Part shown: positions 36,260-47,120 of the stretch, piece by piece | Layout of the letters: each line of letters starts with the position of its first letter | Position numbering within the stretch: the stretch's first letter is position 1 | Notes under the pieces: model-generated | The model's input: only the letters and a program-made list of their open reading frames with translations | What the model was told of the DNA's origin: nothing | The model's database searches: none | Source of the DNA: Antrihabitans auranticaus | GTDB taxonomy: Bacteria; Actinomycetota; Actinomycetes; Mycobacteriales; Mycobacteriaceae | Direction of reading: 5' to 3' | Length of the DNA stretch: 64,000 nucleotides | NCBI RefSeq assembly: GCF_016481275.1 | Contig: NZ_JAEMNW010000002.1 | Span: 372,001-436,000 of the forward strand | Program-made: the position numbers and the translations under genes

Positions 36260-36871
36260 GTGAGAACTCGTGGCTGGCAAGGGGACTTGCCTCGGGACGA
36301 GAGCGAAGCGCGCGACCGGATTGTGGCCGCGGCGACTCGTTGCGTCGACAGGCTCGGGCCGAAGAAGACGAATATCGCCGCGGTCGCAACGGAACTCGGC
36401 GTCACGAGGCAGACCGTGTACCGATACTTTCCGACGCTGCCCGACCTGCTCGCCGCCGTCGCCGAAACCGGTGCAGAGCAGTTCCTGGTGCGCATGGGAG
36501 AACACCTCGCAGCGGTCACTACTCCGGAAGAAGCCGTCACGGAGTCGATCGTGTTCGCGTTGAACGCGATTCCGAGTGAGCCCTACATCGGCCTGCTACT
36601 GCAGGCCGGCGCGAACGACATGATGGGCCGCGGAGTGACGTCCGCTATCGGGATGTCCTACGGTGCGCAGATGTTGGGCCGAATGCCCGTCGACTGGAGT
36701 TCGGTAGGCGTCGCCGAGGACGACCTGGAACCGCTCGCCGAGATCATCATGCGACTGGTGTTCTCGTTCATGGAATATCCGGTCGATCCGCCACGCACCG
36801 ACGACGAAGTCAGGCTGCTGGTTCGGCGCTGGCTCGGTCCCGCGCTGGCCCGGCGGCCATTCGAAACCTAA
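36260..36871 (+). CDS. TetR-family regulator of the FAD-enzyme/membrane-protein operon
   Basis: A 203-residue regulator with HTH NIAAVATELGVTRQTVYRYF and FPTLPDLLAAVAETG. GTG 36260 lies 8 bases after the membrane-protein stop; third gene of the operon headed at 33605, whose promoter carries a 39-bp inverted repeat, the probable site of autoregulation. Its 3' end overlaps the converging TetR gene by 4 bases. Confidence 0.88.
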   Translation: MRTRGWQGDLPRDESEARDRIVAAATRCVDRLGPKKTNIAAVATELGVTRQTVYRYFPTLPDLLAAVAETGAEQFLVRMGEHLAAVTTPEEAVTESIVFALNAIPSEPYIGLLLQAGANDMMGRGVTSAIGMSYGAQMLGRMPVDWSSVGVAEDDLEPLAEIIMRLVFSFMEYPVDPPRTDDEVRLLVRRWLGPALARRPFET

Positions 36872-37479
36872 GCAGTCTTGACGGCAGCCTCGAGCGTTGC
36901 GCCGAAGGCGCAGACCGCCAGCTCGCCGAGAATCGGATCTTCTTCTGCGTGCTCGGGCGCCTGCATTGCGAGCAGTACGTTCATCAGCATGCCCTGCGCG
37001 ATGAATTCGCGCGCTCTTTCCGGCGTGCATCCGGTGCGATCGCGCAGTTGCTGGTAAATCGCTGACATGTTGGAACGCGCGATCGGCCCGATCTCCGGCG
37101 TCGACCCCGCGATGAAGCCGTGCATCATCACGAGCAGGATGTCGCGGTCGGTCACGAGTTCGCCGTACGCCTCGCCCAGGGCGTTCCAGAACTCCTCGCT
37201 GGCCGGATCGAGCGTCAGCGTGTCCAGTTCCGCATCGAAGGTCGCGCGGATGGCGTCACAGGCCCGGGTGAAGACCTCACGGAAGAGATCGGCCTTCGTG
37301 CCGAACATTCGGACCACGTAGGGCTGGGATACGCCTGCTTCCCTCGCGATCACATCTGTGCTGGTACCGGCGTATCCACCGACGGCGAACGCCCGCGACG
37401 CCGCAGCGAGGATCAGCTCTCGACGTTCGGCCGCGGGCATTCTCGTCTGAGGTTTTTCGGAAGTTTCCTGCGCTGGCAT
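36868..37479 (-). CDS. TetR-family regulator divergent from an MFS exporter
   Basis: A 203-residue regulator: ILAAASRAFAVGGY, HTH STDVIAREAGVSQPYVVRMF, then GTKADLFREVF. The C-terminal part MLMNVLLAMQAPEHAE resembles regulators of drug exporters. It is divergent from an MFS exporter with a strong 31-bp operator between, the classic repressor-pump pair in which the pump substrate releases the repressor. ATG 37479. Confidence 0.9.
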   Translation of the reverse strand: MPAQETSEKPQTRMPAAERRELILAAASRAFAVGGYAGTSTDVIAREAGVSQPYVVRMFGTKADLFREVFTRACDAIRATFDAELDTLTLDPASEEFWNALGEAYGELVTDRDILLVMMHGFIAGSTPEIGPIARSNMSAIYQQLRDRTGCTPERAREFIAQGMLMNVLLAMQAPEHAEEDPILGELAVCAFGATLEAAVKTA

Positions 37480-37496
37480 GTTGACATGTTATCACC

Positions 37497-37527
37497 TGAT
37501 TACTTACGGTGGGAACGTTAGTAATCA
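37497..37527. promoter_or_regulatory. Inverted-repeat operator between TetR and MFS genes
   Basis: TGATTACTTACG (37497-37508) and CGTTAGTAATCA (37516-37527) are 12-bp arms with one mismatch around a 7-base spacer. It lies 18 bases before the TetR start and 24 before the MFS start, covering the likely promoters of both. Confidence 0.75.
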
Positions 37528-37550
37528 TCCGATGCTTACAAGGAGTGACG

Positions 37551-39002
37551 ATGACCATCGTCTCAGATCCACCACAGTTGCTCGAACGGTCCGGCGAGCC
37601 TTCCGGCGTCACTCCGCTGCGCGAGAAGGCGGCAGTTCCGCTCGGGATCGCACTGGTAGCTGCGTCCTTGCCGATGTTCATGGCGACGCTCGACAACCTC
37701 GTCATGACGAGCGCACTGCCCGTCATTCAGGCTGACCTCGGCGCGAGCGTCGGTCAGCTGCAGTGGTTCGTCAACGCCTACACGCTTGCGTTCGCGACAC
37801 TGATGCTTCCCGCCGCGACCCTGGGGGACCGGTGGGGGCGGCGCAAGGTCTTCCTCGCCGGAATCGGCCTGTTCACATTCGGCTCGATCGCTTCGGCGCT
37901 GTCGACGATAGCGGGGCTACTCATCATTTCGCGCGTCGTCCAGGGCATGGGTGCGGCGGCCATCATGCCGCTGTCGCTCGCACTGCTCGCCAGCGCCGTT
38001 CCAGTGGCCAAGCGTGCGTTGGCAATCGGCGTGTGGGGCGGCGTGTCCGGCCTCGGTGTCGCGCTCGGTCCGGTGATCGGCGGCGCAGTGGTCGACGGCG
38101 TTTCATGGCAAGCCATTTTCTGGATCAACGTTCCGGTCGCTGTAGTCGCAATTCCGTTGGCGCTCTACGCATTGAAGGATTCGGTCGGGCGCAGGCAGCC
38201 GCTCGATCTGCTCGGTGTGCTGCTGGCCGGCGGCGCCGTATTCGTCGCGGTGTGGGCGATCGTCCACGGCAACGACGACGGCTGGACCTCGCCGTCGGTT
38301 CTCGGATCGCTGTTCGTGGCCGGAACTCTGCTGGCGGCATTCATCGTTCGTGAATCACGGGTGGCATTCCCCGTCTTGCCGCTACGGCTGTTCTCCTCCC
38401 GCAGCTTCTCCATGGCCAACATCATCGGGTTGACGTTCTCGCTCGGGATGATGGGTGCGGTGTTCTTGCTGTCGCAGTACTTGCAGATCGAAATGGGCTA
38501 CACCCCACTGGAAGCGGGTGTCCGCACGCTGCCGTGGACCGCGGCGCCGATGTTCGTCGCGCCGCTCGCGGGGTTCCTCGTGCCGCGGTTGGGTCTGCGC
38601 GTGCTGCTGGTGTCCGGCCTTGTGCTGCAGGCTCTTTCGCTCGGCTACATGGCAGCGGTGATCGTACCCGGTGTGCACTACGACCAGGTCGTGCCTGCGT
38701 TCGTCATGGCCGGAATCGGCATGGGCCTGACCTTCGCGCCCAGTACGACCGCTGTCCTGACCGACATGGCTGAAGACGACCATGCGACCGCCAGTTCGGC
38801 GAACGCCACGGTCCGCGAAATCGGCATCGCAATGGGCATCGCCATTCTGACGGCGGTGTTCCTGAGCTACGACGGTCAACTGGTTCCGGGCGGTTACGCG
38901 GACGCCTTGCGTCCGGCGCTACTGGTGGGGATGGCCGCCGTTGCGGTCGCGGTGATCGCCGCGCTGTTCGTCCCGAGCGGAAAGGGTGCGCAGGAACGGT
39001 AG
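37551..39002 (+). CDS. MFS drug exporter (DHA2/EmrB-QacA type)
   Basis: A 483-residue, 14-helix exporter. Seen: helix-1 motif MATLDNLVMTSALPVI, loop motif LGDRWGRRKVFL, SRVVQGMGAAAIMPLSLAL and motif C GVSGLGVALGPVIGG. Asp in helix 1 is usual for QacA-type pumps. ATG 37551 has AAGGAG six bases upstream. Controlled by the divergent TetR through 37497-37527. Drug substrate unknown. Confidence 0.93.
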   Translation: MTIVSDPPQLLERSGEPSGVTPLREKAAVPLGIALVAASLPMFMATLDNLVMTSALPVIQADLGASVGQLQWFVNAYTLAFATLMLPAATLGDRWGRRKVFLAGIGLFTFGSIASALSTIAGLLIISRVVQGMGAAAIMPLSLALLASAVPVAKRALAIGVWGGVSGLGVALGPVIGGAVVDGVSWQAIFWINVPVAVVAIPLALYALKDSVGRRQPLDLLGVLLAGGAVFVAVWAIVHGNDDGWTSPSVLGSLFVAGTLLAAFIVRESRVAFPVLPLRLFSSRSFSMANIIGLTFSLGMMGAVFLLSQYLQIEMGYTPLEAGVRTLPWTAAPMFVAPLAGFLVPRLGLRVLLVSGLVLQALSLGYMAAVIVPGVHYDQVVPAFVMAGIGMGLTFAPSTTAVLTDMAEDDHATASSANATVREIGIAMGIAILTAVFLSYDGQLVPGGYADALRPALLVGMAAVAVAVIAALFVPSGKGAQER

Positions 39003-39010
39003 CCGAACCG

Positions 39011-39448
39011 TCAAGGCTGACCTGGGAACGGCACCGTGGGTGGTGCCGTTCCCAGTATCGTGCGCCAGTTCGCAAGGCGGAGAGCGCATTCGGTCAGTGC
39101 ATCGAGACCCGTGCCGCGGGCGTGCTCGGACTGCGCCCGTTCGATGACCGAACGCCACGCAACCGCCGTATCCGTCTCGATCGTGACCGCGAGGTTCGCT
39201 GCCGCGATCGGGTCGCCGACGGGGAACGGCAGGTTGTAGCCCGCCTCGGGCGCAGGAATGTCGATACTCACCGCCGTCAGCGCATCGATCGTCGCGTCCC
39301 GGCGGGACCGGTGGGCGGCGGCGTCTGCCGCGACCATGCGGTCGCGATCGGGATTGGAGAAAGCGGCCACGACGCCGTAGGCGAATACGGCAGCGTACTC
39401 GGCGGCCAGTGCGTCCAGCAGCGCCTGTTGCTCGGGTCCCGGACTCAT
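39011..39448 (-). CDS. DUF4439 ferritin-like protein
   Basis: A 145-residue, four-helix ferritin-like protein: QQALLDALAAEYAAVFAYGVVAA with an early Glu/Tyr pair, then AHRSRRDATIDAL with His, and SEHARG. DUF4439 proteins keep the ferritin-like fold; metal binding is not shown for most. ATG 39448 overlaps the lipoprotein stop as ATGA. Corresponds to Rv2844. The last codons are part of the terminator hairpin at 39022-39055. Confidence 0.85.
   Translation of the reverse strand: MSPGPEQQALLDALAAEYAAVFAYGVVAAFSNPDRDRMVAADAAAHRSRRDATIDALTAVSIDIPAPEAGYNLPFPVGDPIAAANLAVTIETDTAVAWRSVIERAQSEHARGTGLDALTECALRLANWRTILGTAPPTVPFPGQP
39022..39055. terminator. Bidirectional terminator hairpin at the MFS/DUF4439 3' ends
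   Basis: CTGGGAACGGCACC (39022-39035) pairs perfectly with GGTGCCGTTCCCAG (39042-39055) with a 6-base loop. It is 19 bases after the MFS stop and inside the last codons of the converging DUF4439 gene, so one hairpin can serve both. No T run is present. Confidence 0.65.
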
Positions 39449-39966
39449 CGCAGCAGCACCCCGACCTCCGTGGTGCACGCGGCGCTGATCGAGCCGAGCA
39501 GACCGGCGCGGTAGCCGGACAGTGACCGCGCCAACGCCGCGGCCGTGCGGCCCGACTCGGTCAGTCGCGCACGCAATTCATCGAGGGAGGGAGGCGCGAC
39601 GGGTGCGGGCGGTGCACTCGTCGTAAGCGAACGCGTCGTCGGCGCGGAACCGTCCTCGAGGACTCCTACCAGCCGAGCTATTTCTGCAGCCAGCGCGTCT
39701 GCATGTGCGGTGCGTTCGGCGGTGATGAGGTTGAGTGCGCCGGACCGGTCGGGCATCGCTGCCACTGCCGCCGTCGCGAGCGCCGCGTCGTTCCGGGCGC
39801 GATCTGCTTGTGCGATAAGCGGATCCGGCGGTTCGAGCGAAGCGGTGTCGTCGCCACCCGAACACCCCGCCAGCCCACTGACCGCAACAGCGCCGACGGC
39901 AGCGAAACCTGCTATTCGAAATGTCGATCGCCGCGTATGCGTTGCAGAGGTGAGCGGGGTCGGCAC
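39445..39966 (-). CDS. Probable Tat-exported lipoprotein of unknown function (Rv2843-like)
   Basis: A 173-residue protein with twin arginines (THTRRSTFRIAG), a hydrophobic stretch and lipobox SGLAGC, so it is probably exported and lipidated at Cys. The mature part is Ala-rich, helical and has a Ser/Pro/Thr-rich loop. GTG 39966 gives a normal signal peptide; GTG 40002 is an alternative adding 12 residues. Overlaps the DUF4439 gene. Position matches Rv2843, next to rimP. No known function; the pair may act together at the membrane. Confidence 0.75.
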   Translation of the reverse strand: MPTPLTSATHTRRSTFRIAGFAAVGAVAVSGLAGCSGGDDTASLEPPDPLIAQADRARNDAALATAAVAAMPDRSGALNLITAERTAHADALAAEIARLVGVLEDGSAPTTRSLTTSAPPAPVAPPSLDELRARLTESGRTAAALARSLSGYRAGLLGSISAACTTEVGVLLR

Positions 39967-40144
39967 CGCTCCATCGTGCCAGGCGCCGGGGCGTGCGTGC
40001 ACCGAGGTCCGACGCGTGTCGTCGGATGGCGCTCCGTGGGCGTTGCTTCGCGCACCCTCTCCGGCGCGTTAGGCTTGTTATCCCACCGAACGCAGAAGTC
40101 AGTCGACCGATCCGCAGGAAGACAACTGAACCAGGAGCCCCGAG

Positions 40145-40705
40145 ATGCCGATTCCTTCCCTGGAAAGGGTGAGCAAGCTCGTCGCAGATCCCGTTACGCG
40201 ACGCGGTTTCGATCTCGAGGACGTGGCCGTTGTGGCGGCCGGGAAACATTCCACGGTCCGTGTGACGGTGGACAGTGACTCCGGGGTGACGCTCGACGAC
40301 ATTGCGGGCCTGACCCGTGACATCTCCGAAGCGCTCGACGAGATAACGGATACCGGCGAGGCGCCGTACACGCTGGAAGTGACGACTCCCGGCATCGGGC
40401 GTCCGCTCACGCTCGAACGGCACTGGCGACGGGCGCGCGGTCGCAAGGTCAAGATCGAGACGCCGACCGAGAAGTTCGTCGGGCGTATCGGTGAGGCAAA
40501 AGACGGCGGCGTCGCGATCGTCGTGCCCGGCAGGGAGCCCACGTTGCGGACCGTGTCGCTCGACGATGTCACCAAGGCGGTTGTCGAGGTGGAGTTTTCG
40601 CCGCCGAATCCCCGGGAACTGGAACTCGCCGGCGGAATCGCGCCGGGGCGTCCGGTGCCGGGTGCAGAGGTAGAACCGATCGAAGTAGAGGAATCAGACA
40701 AATGA
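40145..40705 (+). CDS. rimP: Ribosome maturation factor RimP
   Basis: RimP assists assembly of the 30S subunit. 186 residues: [32 protein letters not shown], the [12 protein letters not shown] signature and the C-terminal SH3-like part. A family-typical acidic C-terminal tail follows. ATG 40145 with GGAGCC upstream; its stop overlaps nusA as ATGA. First gene of the rimP-nusA-ylxR-infB block, as in most bacteria. Confidence 0.97.
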   Translation: MPIPSLERVSKLVADPVTRRGFDLEDVAVVAAGKHSTVRVTVDSDSGVTLDDIAGLTRDISEALDEITDTGEAPYTLEVTTPGIGRPLTLERHWRRARGRKVKIETPTEKFVGRIGEAKDGGVAIVVPGREPTLRTVSLDDVTKAVVEVEFSPPNPRELELAGGIAPGRPVPGAEVEPIEVEESDK

Positions 40706-41730
40706 ATATCGACATTGCGGCGCTGCGCGCCATAGAGGCCGAGAAAGGGATCACCATCGAGGCGGTGATCTCGACGATCCAGTCGGCGCTGCTGACCGCC
40801 TACCGCCACACCGAGGGCCATCAGCCCAACGCGCGAATCGACGTGAATCGCAAGACGGGTGTCGTCCGGGTGATGGCGATGGACACCGACGTCGACGGCA
40901 ACCTGATCTCCGAGTGGGACGACACCCCGGAGGGCTTCGGGCGCATCGCCGCGACGACGGCCCGCCAAGTAATCCTGCAGCGCCTGCGTGACGCCGAGCA
41001 CGAGAAGGCGTTCGGTGAGTTCTCGACACACGAGGGTGAAATCGTCGGCGGTGTCATCCAGCGCGACACGCGAGCGAACGCGCGCGGCACGATCGTCGTC
41101 CGGATCGGTTCCGATGCGAACGGTGCCGACGGCCTGATTCCTGCCGCCGAGCAGGTGCCGGGGGAGACCTACGAGCACGGCGAGCGCCTCAAGTGCTACG
41201 TCGTCGGTGTCTCCCGTGGCCAGCGCGGACCGCAGATCACGTTGTCGCGCACGCACCCGAATCTGGTCCGCAAACTGTTCGCGCTCGAGGTGCCCGAGAT
41301 CGCCGACGGGTCCGTCGAGATCGTCGCAGTAGCTCGCGAATCCGGCCATCGCTCCAAGATCGCCGTGAAATCCAACGTCAGCGGCCTGAACGCCAAGGGC
41401 GCATGCATCGGCCCGATGGGTCAGCGGGTGCGCAATGTAATGAGCGAACTTGCCGGCGAGAAGATCGACATCATCGACTACGACGCCGACCCCGCGAAGT
41501 TCGTCGGGAATGCGCTGTCGCCTTCGAAGGTTGTCTCGGTGACCGTCGTGGACCCCGATGCGCGCGCCGCACGCGTGGTCGTTCCGGACTTCCAGTTGTC
41601 GCTCGCCATCGGTAAGGAAGGCCAGAATGCGCGCCTCGCGGCACGCCTGACGGGATGGCGAATCGACATCAGAAGCGACGCCGCACAGGGTAGCGATCGA
41701 CCGGTCGGGCCCGAGGCGAACCGCGTCTAG
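40702..41730 (+). CDS. nusA: Transcription termination/antitermination protein NusA
   Basis: NusA binds RNA polymerase and nascent RNA, setting pausing and termination. 342 residues: N-terminal polymerase-binding domain ([15 protein letters not shown]), S1 domain ([24 protein letters not shown]), KH1 ([21 protein letters not shown]) and KH2 ([20 protein letters not shown]). Lacks the C-terminal acidic repeats of enterobacterial NusA, as usual in actinobacteria. Confidence 0.98.
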   Translation: MNIDIAALRAIEAEKGITIEAVISTIQSALLTAYRHTEGHQPNARIDVNRKTGVVRVMAMDTDVDGNLISEWDDTPEGFGRIAATTARQVILQRLRDAEHEKAFGEFSTHEGEIVGGVIQRDTRANARGTIVVRIGSDANGADGLIPAAEQVPGETYEHGERLKCYVVGVSRGQRGPQITLSRTHPNLVRKLFALEVPEIADGSVEIVAVARESGHRSKIAVKSNVSGLNAKGACIGPMGQRVRNVMSELAGEKIDIIDYDADPAKFVGNALSPSKVVSVTVVDPDARAARVVVPDFQLSLAIGKEGQNARLAARLTGWRIDIRSDAAQGSDRPVGPEANRV

Positions 41731-41773
41731 GGACACGATGCGGAGATCGGGCCGAACAGCGGTAGAGTGGACG

Positions 41774-42157
41774 ATGGTTCAGCACGAGCCCTCGATTTCA
41801 GATGTGCCCAGCAGCCGATTGTCCTCCGACGGTCGACCTGTGCGGATGTGCATCGGATGCCGGGAGCGAGTGCTGACTGCCGACCTGCTCAGGATTGTTG
41901 CGCTGAAGATCGGGACATCGGAGAACGCTGCCGATGGCTACGAGCTTCAGCCGGATCCACGGCACAGACTCCCCGGTCGGGGTGCGTGGCTGCACCCGGA
42001 TCCGAGCTGTCTGCGACTTGCAGAGCGGCGCCGAGCATTCGGCAGAGCGTTGAGAGTGTCCGGACATCTGGACATCTCTGGGTTGGTGCGGCTGATAGAG
42101 CCGGACCGCACAGGGCACGAGTTGTACCTCGAGAAGAACAGGCACGAGCACTCATGA
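41774..42157 (+). CDS. ylxR: YlxR-family protein (DUF448)
   Basis: Small RNA-binding-like protein encoded between nusA and infB in many bacteria. 127 residues with RMCIGCRERV near the N terminus, GRGAWLHPDPSC with a second Cys, and RRAFGRALRVSG. YlxR has been described as a nucleoid-associated or RNase P-related regulator in some firmicutes. ATG 41774; start at 41738 would add unlike residues. Matches Rv2840c. Confidence 0.92.
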   Translation: MVQHEPSISDVPSSRLSSDGRPVRMCIGCRERVLTADLLRIVALKIGTSENAADGYELQPDPRHRLPGRGAWLHPDPSCLRLAERRRAFGRALRVSGHLDISGLVRLIEPDRTGHELYLEKNRHEHS

Positions 42158-42262
42158 GCACACCGTGAAGCACCAGCGATGAACGTCCATCGGAGATAAC
42201 CCGAGGTCGTGCGGGCCCCCGTGAGAGGGGACGCCATGCTCGACCTCTCAGTGAGGAGAGCA

Positions 42263-45238
<2,976 letters not shown>

Positions 45239-45252
45239 CTAGGCGCTGCGCG

Positions 45253-45298
45253 CCTGTGCGCGGTTGGCGAGTCCAGGGACTCGCCAACCGCGCACGGG
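45253..45298. repeat. 46-bp palindromic element, copy 2 (infB-ylxP gap); possible terminator or processing site
   Basis: GTGCGCGGTTGGCGAGTCC (45256-45274) pairs perfectly with GGACTCGCCAACCGCGCAC (45277-45295), 19-bp arms around a 2-base centre, and the outer CC/GG add two more pairs past a wobble. 37 of 46 bases match the element in cobB (16139-16184). Located 15 bases after the infB stop, it will form a very stable RNA hairpin, without a T run. It could slow read-through into ylxP or be cut by RNase III. Confidence 0.85.
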
Positions 45299-45317
45299 GC
45301 AACCGGAGGGAGGCCTG

Positions 45318-45608
45318 TTGTACGTCGGCGCACTCGAGCTGGATGTCCTGCTCGGTGACGTGCACTCGTTGAAAGAGAAGCGGTCCTTCGTCAAACCGGT
45401 ACTCGCCGAACTGAAGAAGTTCGGCGTATCGGCTGCAGAGACCGGTGATCAAGACAGGCACCGCAGAGCGCTGCTCGGAGTCGCAATTGCGAGTTCGGGC
45501 GTCGACCACATCAACAACATCCTCGACGAGTGCGAGCGTGCGGTCGCACGGCGACCGGAGCTGGACCTGCTCGCTGCACGCAGGCGAATCTTCGGCCCAC
45601 AAGACTGA
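45318..45608 (+). CDS. ylxP: YlxP-like protein (DUF503)
   Basis: A 96-residue protein of the DUF503 family, common beside infB and rbfA. Seen: YVGALELDVLLGDVHSLKEKRS, VAIASSGVDHINNILDECERAV. TTG 45318 is chosen: it starts exactly at the family N terminus and has GGAGGGAGG 6 to 14 bases upstream. A GTG/ATG-type start further up would place the start inside the hairpin element. Function not established; a role in ribosome assembly has been suggested from context. Confidence 0.88.
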   Translation: MYVGALELDVLLGDVHSLKEKRSFVKPVLAELKKFGVSAAETGDQDRHRRALLGVAIASSGVDHINNILDECERAVARRPELDLLAARRRIFGPQD

Positions 45609-45626
45609 GGACGGTAGGAGAAAATC

Positions 45627-46088
45627 ATGGTGGATCAGGCGAGGGCACGAAAGCTCGCAAAGCGCATCGCGACGATCGTCGCGTCGGCTATCGAGCACGA
45701 GATCAAGGATCCGCGGCTGGGTTTCGTCACGGTCACCGATGCGAAGGTGACCGGTGATCTGCGCGATGCGACGGTGTTCTACACCGTGCTCGGGGAGAAC
45801 CTGGAGACCGAGCCCGATTATCAGGGCGCGGCGCTCGGCCTCGAGAAGGCGAAGGGTGTCCTGCGATCGAAGGTGGGCGAAGGAACCGGTGTACGGTTCA
45901 CGCCCACGCTGGCGTTCGTGCTCGACACCGTTCCCGACACGGCGCGCCAAATGGAGGAGTTACTTGCCAAGGCCCGAGCTGCAGACGACGAGGTTGCCCG
46001 CGCGCGTGCGGGTGCCAAACATGCAGGCGACCCGGATCCGTACAAAGTCGACAACGATCGGGCTGCCGGCGCCGATGACGACGACTAG
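45627..46088 (+). CDS. rbfA: Ribosome-binding factor A
   Basis: KH-domain protein that helps mature the 5' end of 16S rRNA and the 30S subunit, in part during cold adaptation. 153 residues: [36 protein letters not shown] and [10 protein letters not shown] are typical; the conserved hydrophobic Ala-kink site is in [15 protein letters not shown] (in two parts). ATG 45627. A charged, Asp-rich C-terminal tail follows. Next gene 12 bases after. Confidence 0.97.
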   Translation: MVDQARARKLAKRIATIVASAIEHEIKDPRLGFVTVTDAKVTGDLRDATVFYTVLGENLETEPDYQGAALGLEKAKGVLRSKVGEGTGVRFTPTLAFVLDTVPDTARQMEELLAKARAADDEVARARAGAKHAGDPDPYKVDNDRAAGADDDD

Positions 46089-46100
46089 GCCGGTATCCCG

Positions 46101-47120
46101 ATGACAGTATTGGGCCCGTCCCACGACGGAGTCGAGCATGCGTCGCGTTGCAGCGATCTCGATCTCGCTCCGGCCCTCGCGGCACTGGAAGCCGCAACGT
46201 CGGTCACGATCCTCTGCCACGTCCAGCCCGATGCCGACTCGCTCGGTAGTGGCCTCGCGCTCGCCTATGCGCTGAGCCGGCGCAGCGTCCCAGTCCAGGT
46301 GTCGTTCGCCGAGCCTGCAGAACTGCCGCAATCCCTGCGGTCGTTGCCGGGACGCGACTTCGTCGTACCGGCGGAGATCGTCGCCGACGAAGTAGATCTG
46401 CTCGTAACGGTCGATTGCGGGAGTGTCGCCCGGCTGGGTGCCCTCGCCGACCGTTTGAAGGGCGCGCACCAAACACTCGTCATCGACCATCACCGATCGA
46501 ACACGCGCTTCGGATCGATCAACATCGTCGACGAGACGGCGGAGTCGACCGCGAGCGTGATCGCCCGCATCCTGGACCTCCTGGGTACCGACGTCGACAG
46601 CGACATCGCACACTGCCTGTACGCCGGACTGGTCACCGATACGGGCTCGTTCCGCTGGGTGCGGCCAGGCACGCACCGACTCGCGGACCGACTGCTCGCC
46701 ACGGGTATCGACGGTGCGCGGATCGCTCGCACGTTGCTCGACACGCACCCGTTCGGTTGGCTGCCCATGCTTGCGAAGGTGCTCGACACCGCGGAACTCG
46801 TTCCCGACGCTGCGCGCGGCGCGGGGCTCGTCTACGCGGTCGTGCGGCGAAGCGACGTCGACGGCTTGCGATCCGAAGAGGTCGAGAGCGTGATCGACAT
46901 CGTCCGCACGACGACGGAAGCCGAGGTTGCGGCGGTCTTCAAGGAGGCTGCGGCAGACTCCGACGAGCGTTGGTCGGTCTCGCTGCGGTCGAAGGAACTC
47001 GTCGACGTGAGCGCTGTCGCTATCTCGCTCGGGGGCGGTGGCCACAGTTTTGCGGCGGGCTATACCACCAACGGCCCGATCGAGGACCTGGTCAGTTCGC
47101 TGGTAGCCGCTCTGGCGTGA
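46101..47120 (+). CDS. nrnA: DHH-DHHA1 phosphoesterase (NrnA/CnpB-type)
   Basis: A 339-residue Mn-dependent phosphodiesterase. Seen: ILCHVQPDADSLGSGLALA (DxDxxGS metal motif), VTVDCGS, the DHH motif LVIDHHRSN, TGLVTDTGSFRW-like AGLVTDTGSFRW, and the DHHA1 signature GGGGHSFAAG. Family members cleave nanoRNA and 3'-phosphoadenosine-5'-phosphate, and the M. tuberculosis ortholog (Rv2837c, CnpB) also cleaves cyclic di-AMP. ATG 46101; stop overlaps dinF. Position follows rbfA as usual. Confidence 0.95.
   Translation: MTVLGPSHDGVEHASRCSDLDLAPALAALEAATSVTILCHVQPDADSLGSGLALAYALSRRSVPVQVSFAEPAELPQSLRSLPGRDFVVPAEIVADEVDLLVTVDCGSVARLGALADRLKGAHQTLVIDHHRSNTRFGSINIVDETAESTASVIARILDLLGTDVDSDIAHCLYAGLVTDTGSFRWVRPGTHRLADRLLATGIDGARIARTLLDTHPFGWLPMLAKVLDTAELVPDAARGAGLVYAVVRRSDVDGLRSEEVESVIDIVRTTTEAEVAAVFKEAAADSDERWSVSLRSKELVDVSAVAISLGGGGHSFAAGYTTNGPIEDLVSSLVAALA

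Noticed and set aside
40099-41736. 545-codon open frame on the minus strand
   Set aside because: Shadow of rimP-nusA.
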